Translations under genes and position numbers: made by a program
The notes under the pieces: model-generated
What the model saw: only the letters and a program-made list of their open reading frames with translations
What the model was told of the DNA's origin: nothing
Database searches by the model: none
Assembly (NCBI GenBank): GCA_016938685.1
Contig: JAFGUD010000339.1
Location: 1 to 64,000, forward strand
Direction: 5' to 3'
From: Bacteroidales bacterium
Lineage (GTDB): Bacteria > Bacteroidota > Bacteroidia > Bacteroidales > JAFGUD01
DNA length: 64,000 nucleotides
Part shown: piece by piece, positions 19,301-28,566 of the stretch
How the letters are laid out: each line of letters starts with the position of its first letter
How positions within the stretch are numbered: position 1 is the first letter of the stretch

Positions 19301-19650
19301 TTAAATACTAAACTTCCATTTGAAGTAGGGTGTAGGTATCCGATTTCATTATCTCCGCCAACGTAAATTACATTTTTATTGTCCACGCATAAAGCTGTAA
19401 TTGATGTTTCAGTTTCTGAAACTTTTATTTTATTCCAATTTTGTCCGTCAAATTCTAAAACTGAGCCGTCGGAGTTACCGAAATACATTAATCCTCTTTG
19501 GTCTTGAACAGCTATCCAATTTTGTCTTGCTCCTGAATATGTTTCGGGAGAATAATTATTGATAAATGGAATTTCTCCCAAATTTTTTATTTGAGAAAAT
19601 GATGGTAATGTTAGAATTACTAAGAAAAATATTTGAAAAAGTTTCTTCAT
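16348..19650 (-). CDS. Two-component-regulator propeller/Y_Y_Y protein with TM and SpoIIE phosphatase domain
   Basis: Signal peptide, propeller repeats (LWLCTDNGISTVYL), YKYFLEGNDQKWSEWTS...LKPGEYKFQVKARN, TM helix, coiled coil, KPRDIVSGDFYWF and DCTGHGVPGAFMSMIG. Confidence 0.87.
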   Translation of the reverse strand: MKKLFQIFFLVILTLPSFSQIKNLGEIPFINNYSPETYSGARQNWIAVQDQRGLMYFGNSDGSVLEFDGQNWNKIKVSETETSITALCVDNKNVIYVGGDNEIGYLHPTSNGSLVFKSLSDKIPDDHKDFQKIWDIFVTEDSAIFFQTFDEIFLYKNDSITVLPIENYFPEGLFLISYQVNGKIYIYTKYKGIYELANNDLKFIVESEIINNSYLRTLLNYKQDSLLIFTWFDGAYTMKDGKITPKKTPIDSIIDRNLYRAISIKDDYYAFQLNDGGILITDKEFKIIQFITSQNGLQNDKIYRATLDNQENLWLCTDNGISTVYLFSPFTTYNQFNGFENESTSFSSKLFNNILYIATTSGVYYKKWTDYENKIKKADFTQIKNPSGNIKTEFLDIVDNKLIAASANGLFDIENFTAIYFLAEGTDRAVRGVKIFRVPKEDSNTIIGLSQAIFIYKKNNGKWTLSHDIQQIYEQDIYGEYLEQDENGYFWISNKNQGVYKIKFDQYFNQITEATVFDTIHGLNGLPSQENNKIFKIDNNLYFSTKEGLYKYNPSNNNFSPYDELNDVIGTNVSVRFINKDSHGNIWYKEETTNNDEMNWELCYLKNTDSGFVKIREPFLPFKNKIFFFDQLSENTYLIGGPNGFVHYDETIENNYAIEFPAFIRSVKILNSDSIIFNGAFITKDSLVGSEQLLSQIPILEYKNGNLRFTFSGTYLQSPDKIEYKYFLEGNDQKWSEWTSENYKDYSNLKPGEYKFQVKARNQYLIESTIASYEFVIKPPWYLTILAFIGYFVLAGLLIWLIVFWYTRRLRLQKEYLEEQVKLRTQEIEQQKEEIESQRDQLAEQNEEIQKINKDITSSIEYAKRIQTAMLPLNSTIQKHLKEHFILFKPRDIVSGDFYWFSKREDKAFIAAVDCTGHGVPGAFMSMIGAEILTTIVSNKGVSDASEILELLNKYVRTALKQDTTENQDGMDMALCVIDEENKTVEFSGAKNPLFYISNEEITKIKGSRQSIGGFQFGEFERHTIKYSSPTWFYIFSDGYADQFGGDDHSKFMIKRFKDLLLEIYQKPMEEQKEILDKAVTNWMETTRQTDDILVIGFKL

Positions 19651-19877
19651 GTTTTTCTGTTTTTGTTTAGATCTTTTCTCCCTTGTTTTCTGTCTATAAT
19701 ACTACAGGAGCTTTGTGTTTGATCTTTCTTCGCTAATTAAGTTAAGTTAAGCAAATTTCAGTCCGATAAATATAATTTTGACCGTTAAAATTATAAAATT
19801 AAAAATTCTTTTAGATAAAAAAAATCTATAATATTTTAATTCTTGATTTAATTCTCTGTTTTTCAGCGCATTATGTT

Positions 19878-22070
19878 TTAAAAATTTTGAAAAATTATGT
19901 TGCTTTTCTCATCTAAAATTAAATAGTACGGCGTTGGTAATTCTTTTATTTTGTTATTGTAGGTGTTGCTTTTTTTAGTGTATCCAAGTATGTTTATTGT
20001 TTGACTGTTTATTTTATATGCGCATGTTCCCCACATAAAATGATTTGGAATAATTTCTTTGCTTTGGATATATTTTCCGTTTGTGGAAAATTTCATGATT
20101 ATAATATTTGATTTTGTGTTGATGAAGTTTTCATTTCCAATTGCTATTCTGCTGTAGTTTGCTATTAAATGGAAAGTTGTGTCCATTTTTATTATGTTTA
20201 TCAAATTTGCGTCGAAATAGAAATTCTGTTGCCACAATATTTTATCCGAAGCGATATCTATTTTTTGAATAGTTAGCGAATCATCTGTTTGATCAAAATT
20301 ATCAATTTTTGTTCCATGAAAAGCTATTGTTATTTCATCGTTTATTTCGTCATAATCTATAAATCTTGGGTAATTTTCGTTTTGTAACTTCTTTTTATAA
20401 ACTTGTTTACCATCAGCATTTAATCTAATTACCGAATTTTGATTTTTTTCGTCTATAGTTGTGTGGATTATTGCTACACAGCCTTCGGGTGTTGCTTTTA
20501 CTATTGTTCCGTATTCATAAGCATTTGTGCCTGCAGTTGTGTTTTTTATCCATTCTACCTGATTATTGACTATTTTAGCTATAAAAGCCGAAGAGCCGGT
20601 TGCGGTTTTGAAATAACCTGTGACATATTTTTCTCCTAAAATATTTTCATCAACACTAATGGTATAATATTCGTTTGGATTTCCTGTTTGTGGTTCTATG
20701 TTTTTAATTATCAGGCTTATATCTTTTCCTTTATGAGTTGTTTTTATTGGTTTTGAATGTAAGTGAAAATAATCTCTGTTTGTTGAATATTCAAACTTTT
20801 TAATGTCTTTTAAAAATAGTTCATTTAAACTGGTGTTTTCTTGTTGAATATATTTATTTATTCCTTCAAAACCTTGATAGCTGAAATCAAAAAAATCTTT
20901 GTGTTTAGTGTAAGTTTCTTTTGTGAATTTTTGATTAAGTATGGTAAGTAAAGAGTCTGTTTTTTGTTTCAAAATGGCTAATTCGTAATATTCGATAGCT
21001 CTGTTTTGGTTTGAAACTGAATAGTTTGAAGTGTCATTGAAAATTCTTTTTCCTTTTACCAAGTAATCAATTTTGGATTTTCTGTATAAAAATAAGTCGG
21101 TTAAGAATGAATTGTAATCGAATTTTTCTATTTCAAATAATGTTTTTTGGTCAATTTCATAGGTTTCGTAAGAGTTTGAGAATTTGTTTGTGTTTGAAAG
21201 TTCTGCTTCCTTGGCTACTAATTCTTTGTTTGTCAAAATTATAGTTTCTCTAAAATGGCTTATGTCTGTTCCAAGATTGTTTTGTACTTCTTTTGCCCAG
21301 GTTTTGTAGTCCCATATTTTTATAGAATCAATTAAAAAGTTAGACCTTGTAATTCCTTGAAGTCTGTATATTTTAATTGGGCTTATTGAAATTTGTTGAT
21401 TGTAGTTTTTTATGGGGTAATTATTGATTGAAATTTTATATTGTTCATAGAAAAGCATTGTTGAGTCAAATAATAATATGAGTTCGTTTGTTGATTTTAA
21501 TATTGACGATTTTTGTTCTAAATAAATATCTTTTAATTGTGCGTAATTTTCGATTATTGAAAGGAAAACATCTACTGTTTCGTTGTATTTTTTAACCATT
21601 TTGTTAAATAATTCAGCAGATTTGTGTGCGTTTTTGTCAAAGTTATCGATATCTTTTAGTTGTGAATTAATAAAATCCAGAACAATTATATTGTCTAGCT
21701 TTTCAACGTTTTGTAATTCAGAAACTGTTTTGTAAAGTTTGTCGTTTTTTTTTGCGTCTTTTTCTTCTTTTTGTAGTTTGCTTATGCACAGGCTGTAATA
21801 TAGTTTAGTGTTTCTAATATGATACACAGTTTGTTCAAATTCAACTAAAGGGTCTGAGTTTTTTGCCCAAATGTATGAAATGTAGCCAAGTTGAAAATAT
21901 GTGTTTGGAAATTCAGGGTCGGTTTGTTGATATTCAAACAATTGAGCATAAGCTTTTTCGTAATCTTTGTTATTTATTGTTTCAATAATATCATCATACT
22001 TTATAGTTTGTGCGAATGTAATATTTCCAATAAAAAATAAAATTGCTGTTATTAGTGTTTTTTTTGTCAT
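19878..22070 (-). CDS. Hypothetical secreted protein with TPR-like N-terminus
   Basis: Signal peptide MTKKTLITAILFFIGNITFAQ; helical repeats; gap of 23 nt from the OmpA gene. Confidence 0.65.
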   Translation of the reverse strand: MTKKTLITAILFFIGNITFAQTIKYDDIIETINNKDYEKAYAQLFEYQQTDPEFPNTYFQLGYISYIWAKNSDPLVEFEQTVYHIRNTKLYYSLCISKLQKEEKDAKKNDKLYKTVSELQNVEKLDNIIVLDFINSQLKDIDNFDKNAHKSAELFNKMVKKYNETVDVFLSIIENYAQLKDIYLEQKSSILKSTNELILLFDSTMLFYEQYKISINNYPIKNYNQQISISPIKIYRLQGITRSNFLIDSIKIWDYKTWAKEVQNNLGTDISHFRETIILTNKELVAKEAELSNTNKFSNSYETYEIDQKTLFEIEKFDYNSFLTDLFLYRKSKIDYLVKGKRIFNDTSNYSVSNQNRAIEYYELAILKQKTDSLLTILNQKFTKETYTKHKDFFDFSYQGFEGINKYIQQENTSLNELFLKDIKKFEYSTNRDYFHLHSKPIKTTHKGKDISLIIKNIEPQTGNPNEYYTISVDENILGEKYVTGYFKTATGSSAFIAKIVNNQVEWIKNTTAGTNAYEYGTIVKATPEGCVAIIHTTIDEKNQNSVIRLNADGKQVYKKKLQNENYPRFIDYDEINDEITIAFHGTKIDNFDQTDDSLTIQKIDIASDKILWQQNFYFDANLINIIKMDTTFHLIANYSRIAIGNENFINTKSNIIIMKFSTNGKYIQSKEIIPNHFMWGTCAYKINSQTINILGYTKKSNTYNNKIKELPTPYYLILDEKSNIIFQNF

Positions 22071-22093
22071 TTTTCTTGTTTTATAAGTAAATA

Positions 22094-24094
22094 TTATTCT
22101 GTTACTTCAATTATTTTTAGCTCAACTCTGCGGTTTTTTGCTCTGTTTTCGTCATTTGAATTTGGCAAAATAGGTTGTTTTTCTCCATATCCTTTTGATA
22201 TTAGTTTTGTTTTGTCTACTTCATGTCTTATAAGATAATCTACAACAGATTTTGCTCTTTTTTCAGATAGTTTTTGATTATATGTGTCTGAACCAACATC
22301 ATCTGTATGTGCCGAAATTTCAACTTTAATTTCAGGATTTTCGTTCATTAGTATTACAACATTGTCCAATTCTGTGTATGATTCTACGTTCAGTTCCGCA
22401 GAATTTGTTTCAAATGTTATGTTACTTAATTCAATTTTAACGTCTTGTATTAGTGGTTGAAGTTTTATATTGTTAGTTTTATCTGTATTGTCTGTTATTT
22501 CTATTGTTTCATTGTAAAAAGCGTAACCATGCGGATTTATTGTTAAATCATAAACATCTCCCTTTCTTACAAATATTGTAACTTCACCATTTGAATTTGT
22601 TTTAGCTTTTGATACTATTTCTTTTGATGTGCTTTGATTTTTCAAAATAATGTCACATTCAATTCCTTCTCCGTTTTGGGAATCAATAATTTGAAAAGTG
22701 TATTTTGCTTTGTATGAGTTTACTTCTATGTTTTTTTCAAAAGTGTTGAAAATAACGGTTCCGCTCAAATCAATTTCAAAATAATTGGGGTCTGAAAATT
22801 CGCTTGTTAGTTCTATTTTGTATTTTTCGCCAATTGGCAAAGTGAGTAAATATTTGCCCTTGTTTAGTTCTTTTGTGTTTGTGTTAATTACAGTATTTGT
22901 TTTAGCGTTTTTGGCAACTATATTAACATCAAAAGGTTCGTATATTTCTTTGTCGTAAACATTTAGATATAGCATTGTTTGGTTAAATAGTTTTGCGTTT
23001 ATTGTTGATTTATTATCTTCTGAGTTTTTGTTGTTGAAATTTACAAATTGGTGTGAATAATTTTCTGATGAAAAATCTAGTACATATTCAGAATTTAAAG
23101 GTAGAAAAATTGTGTATTCTCCTGTTTCTGAGTTGTTTGCGTAAACTCCTGTTTTTACGATTGAAGTTGGATCTAGTAATGAAATTGTTGCAGCAATAGG
23201 TTTATCTTCTGTATTTGTTATTTTTCCGCTTAAAATGAATGTTTTTTCTGGTTTGAAATTTTTTGGTAGATTTGCTATTCTTAATTCGGATTTTTTGTCA
23301 TTGTTACTTGATGCGAAAATTATTGTTTCTCCTTTATAATCAATAGCAGGGTAATAGTTATCTTCTTTTGTAAAAGTTCCTACAGCCATAGGATTTATCC
23401 AAATGTTTGAAAAAAGATTTTTTGCGTAGTAAAATTTGAATTTTTTTTCTCCTTCTCGTTTTGATGCAAAAATAAGAGTTTTATTGTCGGATAATACTCT
23501 TGGTGTTCTTTCGCATTCTATATTTAGTGGCGACAATAGAGCTTTTGGTTGTGACCATTCAAAGTTTTCATCTTTTTTACTAATGTATATTTTCCCGCAT
23601 TCTTTGTCTTTTTCGTCTTCAAATCTCACAAAATATAAAATATTGTCATTTGGAGAAATAGATGGTTCTCCTTCGTTTTTTGTTGAATTAATATTTGAGG
23701 GTAATGCTTCGGGCGTAGACCAACCATTTGTTGTTCTGCTGCTTACAAAAATGTCTGTATTAGTGTCGTTTTGAGCTTCAAAATATATTTTGGAAGCATC
23801 GAAATTATAAACAGGTGAGTTTTTGTATGTCTCTTCTCCTAGATTTGTGTTAAGTTCTTTTAATTCAGTGGGTTCTGTCCAGTTTGTGTTGTCTTTTTTA
23901 CTTTCATAAAATTTGTACATTTCGTTTTCTTTCACAACAAAAATTAAGAAATTGCCATCAAAACTTAACGAAGGTGATGATATATAATCTTTTTCTGATA
24001 AGCTGTTGAAAATAAGTGGGTTATTTGGAGTTTCTTCTTGTGAATATAAATTTAAAGTTAAGCCGACTAATAGTAATAGTATTATAGTTTTCAT
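22094..24094 (-). CDS. OmpA-family protein with PD40 propeller repeats
   Basis: C-terminal ISAHTDDVGSDTYNQKLSEKRAKSVVDYLI...NRRVELKI; N-terminal SPSLSFDGNFLIFV-type PD40 repeats. Confidence 0.88.
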   Translation of the reverse strand: MKTIILLLLVGLTLNLYSQEETPNNPLIFNSLSEKDYISSPSLSFDGNFLIFVVKENEMYKFYESKKDNTNWTEPTELKELNTNLGEETYKNSPVYNFDASKIYFEAQNDTNTDIFVSSRTTNGWSTPEALPSNINSTKNEGEPSISPNDNILYFVRFEDEKDKECGKIYISKKDENFEWSQPKALLSPLNIECERTPRVLSDNKTLIFASKREGEKKFKFYYAKNLFSNIWINPMAVGTFTKEDNYYPAIDYKGETIIFASSNNDKKSELRIANLPKNFKPEKTFILSGKITNTEDKPIAATISLLDPTSIVKTGVYANNSETGEYTIFLPLNSEYVLDFSSENYSHQFVNFNNKNSEDNKSTINAKLFNQTMLYLNVYDKEIYEPFDVNIVAKNAKTNTVINTNTKELNKGKYLLTLPIGEKYKIELTSEFSDPNYFEIDLSGTVIFNTFEKNIEVNSYKAKYTFQIIDSQNGEGIECDIILKNQSTSKEIVSKAKTNSNGEVTIFVRKGDVYDLTINPHGYAFYNETIEITDNTDKTNNIKLQPLIQDVKIELSNITFETNSAELNVESYTELDNVVILMNENPEIKVEISAHTDDVGSDTYNQKLSEKRAKSVVDYLIRHEVDKTKLISKGYGEKQPILPNSNDENRAKNRRVELKIIEVTE

Positions 24095-24107
24095 AAAATG
24101 AATGCTG

Positions 24108-24602
24108 TTAATAGGTTATTGTTTTTACTGTGTCTTTAAAAGAAAATTCTAAGGCAGACTGGTCGTTTTTATATGTTAGAATGAGCATGTTCTTTTGGTC
24201 TCTGTATAAATCTGTCATTAGTGTGTTTTTGATTTTGATTTTGTTTATGGAATTTTTGTATTTTACCTCAAAATCTAGCCATAGAGTAATATCTTCAATT
24301 TTTCTTCCTGTTAGTTTAAAACTTTTTGCTTTAATCGTTTTGTCATTTACGGTTAATTCTAGATTATTAGTTATATAGGTTGTAATATATTCTTCAATTT
24401 TGGGGTTTTCATTATTTTTTCCTAGGTTTATTTCTTCATTGTTTTTGTATTGTAGTATGGTGCTAAAATCATCAACAAATAATCTGATCGAAATATCGAA
24501 TTTTTTTAGGTTTTCTTCGTATTCAATGTTAGTTATTGTTAGATGTACAGGGTGAGCTGCAAGTTGAATCAAAAGAATTAAAATATTAATATAGCTAAGC
24601 AT
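24108..24602 (-). CDS. DUF6702-like protein
   Basis: HPVHLTITNIEYEENLKKFDISIRLFVDDFSTIL; divergent from HupE-like gene. Confidence 0.65.
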   Translation of the reverse strand: MLSYINILILLIQLAAHPVHLTITNIEYEENLKKFDISIRLFVDDFSTILQYKNNEEINLGKNNENPKIEEYITTYITNNLELTVNDKTIKAKSFKLTGRKIEDITLWLDFEVKYKNSINKIKIKNTLMTDLYRDQKNMLILTYKNDQSALEFSFKDTVKTITY

Positions 24603-24668
24603 GGTTTATATTTTGTTTCAAAATTAGTAAAAAAACTTAAAAATGGAATGAATGTTTTGATAGCTTTT

Positions 24669-24676
24669 TACTTTTG
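24669..24676 (+). promoter_or_regulatory. Putative -7 box for hupE-like gene
   Basis: TACTTTTG matches Bacteroidetes TAnnTTTG; no well-spaced -33 TTTG. Confidence 0.4.
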
Positions 24677-24693
24677 CGGTCTAACTTCATATT

Positions 24694-25284
24694 ATGAATA
24701 TTTTTTATTTTTATTTTAAACTAGGTGTTCAGCACATTCTTGATTTGCAGGGTTATGATCACATTTTATTTATAGCTGCTATGACTGCTGTATATGTCAT
24801 TGGAGAATGGAAACATGTTTTGGTTCTTGCTACTGCTTTTACTATAGGTCACACAACTACACTTGCACTAGCAACATTGAATCTTATTAATGTTCCAACT
24901 CAGCTGATTGAAGCTTTGATAGCTTTTACAATATTTTTGACGGGATTTTTTAATCTTTTCAAAGTGAAAGACGATTTTTCTAAAAAAATGCAGATTATTA
25001 AATATTTTGTTGCTTTATTTTTTGGATTAATTCACGGTTTAGGCTTTTCTAATTATTTAAAATATCTTTTGGGTGAAGAAATGAGCATTGTAAAACCTTT
25101 GTTCGCTTTTAATTTAGGACTTGAAATTGGGCAAATTGTTATAATTTCTGCCGTTTTATTTCTTTCTTTTTTGTTGATAAATAAAGCAAAAGTCAAAAGA
25201 AGAGAATGGAATTTGGTTATTTCCGGTGCTGCAATGGGAATAGCTTTGATGCTGCTTATTGACAGACTTACTTTGATGTTTTAG
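24694..25284 (+). CDS. HupE/UreJ-like membrane protein
   Basis: FKLGVQHILDLQGYDHILFIAAM, FTIGHTTTLALATL, FGLIHGLGFSNYL; multiple TM helices. Confidence 0.82.
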   Translation: MNIFYFYFKLGVQHILDLQGYDHILFIAAMTAVYVIGEWKHVLVLATAFTIGHTTTLALATLNLINVPTQLIEALIAFTIFLTGFFNLFKVKDDFSKKMQIIKYFVALFFGLIHGLGFSNYLKYLLGEEMSIVKPLFAFNLGLEIGQIVIISAVLFLSFLLINKAKVKRREWNLVISGAAMGIALMLLIDRLTLMF

Positions 25285-27287
25285 TTTTCTGGTTCGGGAA
25301 TGGTTATCGTAGGTTTCTTAAAGTAAAAAATCTTTTTGTCTATTTTCGATTTGTCGTCAATTTCTGTGATTTTTAGCGTAAAATATATTTCGCCAAATAT
25401 TTGGGTTATTGTAAAAGGAATTTTCATGTCAGACTTGTCTGAAATTTTCTGATAGTCTGAATATTCAACTATTTGGACTGTTTCGTAATATCCATCTTTT
25501 AGAATTACTGTTTCTGTTTTAATTTTTTCTTTTTTGTTCAAATCATAATAATCGTAAAAGAAAACATTGTAAGGCGTGTTAACTTTTATTTTAAAAATAT
25601 TGTCTTTCAATAATGCAGTGTCACACACAAATTCAGGTTCGTAATTCAATTTTGGGTAGTAAAGTTCTGGGAAAATATAAGCTTGATAAATTTTTGCCCA
25701 AAACTTATCTTGTGTTGAATATTCCGCTCCTAAAGCTGAACTGTCTAACCAAACTTCTTCGTTGGCTATTTGTAATTTTTGAAGCAAAGTGTCTTCCTCA
25801 ATTATTAAAACGGATTTAAAGTAGTAATAATCAGGTTCTTTTTTGTATATTATACCTTCTACATTGTATACAGTGTCGGCATTGTATGTAGCATCAAATT
25901 TTATTGTCAGGTTTTTAAAATTTTTATTTGCATTACATGCATCTAAATAGTCAAATATTACAGAATTACAATCAAATCCTTTGTATATTATTTTGTATTT
26001 GTGAAATTCTTCATCAAAAAACTCAACTCTGAAAAATTTTGCCAAAAAATATAGTTGACAAATAAGATCTGTTTCTTCACCTTGAATTAAAATACTTGCA
26101 TTGTCAGGTTTGAATAAGTCTTCGGTAGTAGTTCCAACTTCGGTTAACGATGTTTTTCCTATTTCCTTTGTGTAATTTTCAAAATATTGTTTTGATAATT
26201 TATTTTCTTCGGTAATATATGCATAATTTGCAATATTATAGGGGTTTTTTATGGAATTATTAAAATCATTTGTCAGGTCAGTTTTTGCTGTATTTAGATC
26301 TTGTTGTGTCGAATTGTAAATTATCATATCTCTCATAATTTCAATGCTTTGAACAACTGCATCGTATAAATCTTCGGTTTCTGAATCAAACGATAAATAA
26401 AACTCTGATATTACTGGATTTGTTTCTAGCTTAAAATCAACGTTTTTGGCGTATTTATATTTTGGTAGTGTTTCTTTTACTTTGTTTTCAAAAATTTTGG
26501 CATTTAGTTCTTTTGCGAAATAATCTTCATCGGTGTAGTAGTGCTTTGATGGATAGCTTATTGAAGCAAAAGTGTTTGAGTTTTTGTTCATGAAATTGAT
26601 TTTTGTTTCTCCGTTATAAGCTGGATTTTCGTGATCTTCTATAAGATTTTCTCCTTGCCAGAACATAAAATTTTTAGATGCATATTTAACTAATGTATCA
26701 TGTTCAATATTTCCAACAGCAATTATATAAGCATTTTGCGGTTTAATTATTTTTGAATGTAATAGTTCAATAGCGTACCCGTTGATGTCTGACATTGTGT
26801 TTTCGTCAGGGAATTGTGAAAACGAACTGTTTTTTCCAAAGCTGAATTTTTTGCCTATTTGATCAAATTCAATTTTTGAGTTTTTTTGATATTCAAGTTT
26901 TTTTAATTGGAAATTTTTAACTTTTGTCAATTTTTCTTCATCATAGTCGGGATTAACTACTGCATTTTTTATAAAGTTTAATGCAGAATCAACCGCATTG
27001 GTATCTGAAACTAAGTTCTTGTATATTTGTGTTTTGTATAATAAATCGCAACCTGATAGTTGGCAAAAAATATTTAATGCTCCCGGAAATTCATTATCTG
27101 CATTTTCGTGAATGTCAATTATTAAACTATAATTTATATAATCAAATTCCTGTGTTTTTACAGTAATAACAGTTAATCCATTTGGCAGAACTGAGCTCTG
27201 ATAATTAGATAAATCTTTCAAAACTTGTTGCGAATCAGCATTGAAAAAAAATATTAGTAATATTATGGTTAAAAAAAGTTTGTTCAT
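25281..27287 (-). CDS. M16 (insulinase-like) family protein, predicted catalytically inactive
   Basis: Signal peptide; LPNGLTVITVKTQEFDYINYSLIIDI and AYIIAVGNIEHDTLVKYASKNF resemble M16; HxxEH replaced. Confidence 0.68.
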   Translation of the reverse strand: MNKLFLTIILLIFFFNADSQQVLKDLSNYQSSVLPNGLTVITVKTQEFDYINYSLIIDIHENADNEFPGALNIFCQLSGCDLLYKTQIYKNLVSDTNAVDSALNFIKNAVVNPDYDEEKLTKVKNFQLKKLEYQKNSKIEFDQIGKKFSFGKNSSFSQFPDENTMSDINGYAIELLHSKIIKPQNAYIIAVGNIEHDTLVKYASKNFMFWQGENLIEDHENPAYNGETKINFMNKNSNTFASISYPSKHYYTDEDYFAKELNAKIFENKVKETLPKYKYAKNVDFKLETNPVISEFYLSFDSETEDLYDAVVQSIEIMRDMIIYNSTQQDLNTAKTDLTNDFNNSIKNPYNIANYAYITEENKLSKQYFENYTKEIGKTSLTEVGTTTEDLFKPDNASILIQGEETDLICQLYFLAKFFRVEFFDEEFHKYKIIYKGFDCNSVIFDYLDACNANKNFKNLTIKFDATYNADTVYNVEGIIYKKEPDYYYFKSVLIIEEDTLLQKLQIANEEVWLDSSALGAEYSTQDKFWAKIYQAYIFPELYYPKLNYEPEFVCDTALLKDNIFKIKVNTPYNVFFYDYYDLNKKEKIKTETVILKDGYYETVQIVEYSDYQKISDKSDMKIPFTITQIFGEIYFTLKITEIDDKSKIDKKIFYFKKPTITIPEPEN

Positions 27288-27288
27288 T

Positions 27289-28368
27289 TTAGATTTTGCC
27301 TAATTTATTATCCAAAAAATCGCATAAATTTATGTTTGTCTTTACGTTTTTTATGTTGTTTGTTAAAGTAGTTTTTTTATTAATAAGGTCATTTATTGAT
27401 TTGTAAACATCAAAATTATCTTGTTTTGCTCTGATAAATAATTCTTTATTATGCAAGTAATCTGCCAAATATTCTTGTTCTGTTTGTCCGGGCGTAGGAA
27501 TAATTATAGCAGTTTTTTTTAATGCAATTAAATCCATTATTGTTGAATATCCGGCTCTTGCAATTATTATTTTGCTGCTGGTTAAATACTCTAAAAAAGC
27601 ATCTGTTGAAACGTGACTTTTAATTGTAATATTATTTTGAGTTGTTATGTCTGATTTTTGCGGTTTTCCGCTTAAAATAAGAGTTTTATATGATGATTTT
27701 TTTAATGATTCTGTAATTTTTTTTTCAAATATTGTTCTTTGTGGTTCCGGACCGGAAATTATTATTAGAATATCATATTTTGCTCTTTTCTCTTTATTAA
27801 TATTGTTGGTAAATCTAGATAATATTCCTATTTCATGAGTTATAATTTTTAATTTTTTTGTGTCTGATAGTTTGCCGCTTAATTGAGAATTTTTATCAGG
27901 AATCCAACATTCATTAAATTTTTCAATATTAAGTTTATTTACACCAAAAGCTAAATTGCTGAATATTCGTAAGTTTTTTGGCATCGCAATTCTAATCTGA
28001 TGCGTAATAAATATCGATTTTACTTTTTTTGAAAAAAAACCGAATCTATTGTCAGAAATAATAACGTCTGTTTTGTGTTTTTTTATATAACTTTCAATCC
28101 ACTTTCTGTTTTTAAAATAAAAAATCAAGAGTTTTGGAATTGTTATTAAAATTTTAAAAGGCATTAAAAATCTGGTAGGAGAGTAATGTATTTCAAGCGA
28201 AGGTGCCTTTTTTATAATCAATTCAGGAAATTCTTTTTTTAAAAAAAAATATGAATTACCGTCTGCTGCTATTGTAACATTGTGTGTTTTTTTTAAGTAT
28301 TTTATAATTGGAACAATTCTGGTTGCATGGCCAATTCCCCAATTCAAAGGTGAGATTAAAATGTTCAT
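27289..28368 (-). CDS. Glycosyltransferase, MurG/UDP-glycosyltransferase-like
   Basis: MNILISPLNWGIGHATRIVPIIKYLKK; C-terminal IIARAGYSTIMDLIALKKTAIIIPTPGQTEQEYLADYL. Confidence 0.82.
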   Translation of the reverse strand: MNILISPLNWGIGHATRIVPIIKYLKKTHNVTIAADGNSYFFLKKEFPELIIKKAPSLEIHYSPTRFLMPFKILITIPKLLIFYFKNRKWIESYIKKHKTDVIISDNRFGFFSKKVKSIFITHQIRIAMPKNLRIFSNLAFGVNKLNIEKFNECWIPDKNSQLSGKLSDTKKLKIITHEIGILSRFTNNINKEKRAKYDILIIISGPEPQRTIFEKKITESLKKSSYKTLILSGKPQKSDITTQNNITIKSHVSTDAFLEYLTSSKIIIARAGYSTIMDLIALKKTAIIIPTPGQTEQEYLADYLHNKELFIRAKQDNFDVYKSINDLINKKTTLTNNIKNVKTNINLCDFLDNKLGKI

Positions 28369-28437
28369 GAAGAATTTGTAATTAAAAAATAACAATTTAT
28401 ACTAAGCCGACATTAAGATTATAAATAATATTTAGTA

Positions 28438-28520
28438 TAATGCCGAACCGTTATCATAACCCGTGTCGAAAATCGGGATTAAAAAATTTTTTCCTGCTAC
28501 ATGATAACGGTTCGGTATTA
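28438..28520. repeat. Intergenic near-perfect inverted repeat element
   Basis: TAATGCCGAACCGTTATCAT (28438-28457) versus ATGATAACGGTTCGGTATTA (28501-28520), 19/20 complementary. Confidence 0.85.
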
Positions 28521-28566
28521 CTATATAATTTATGTATTATAAATTGTTACTTGTTCTTTCAGAAAA

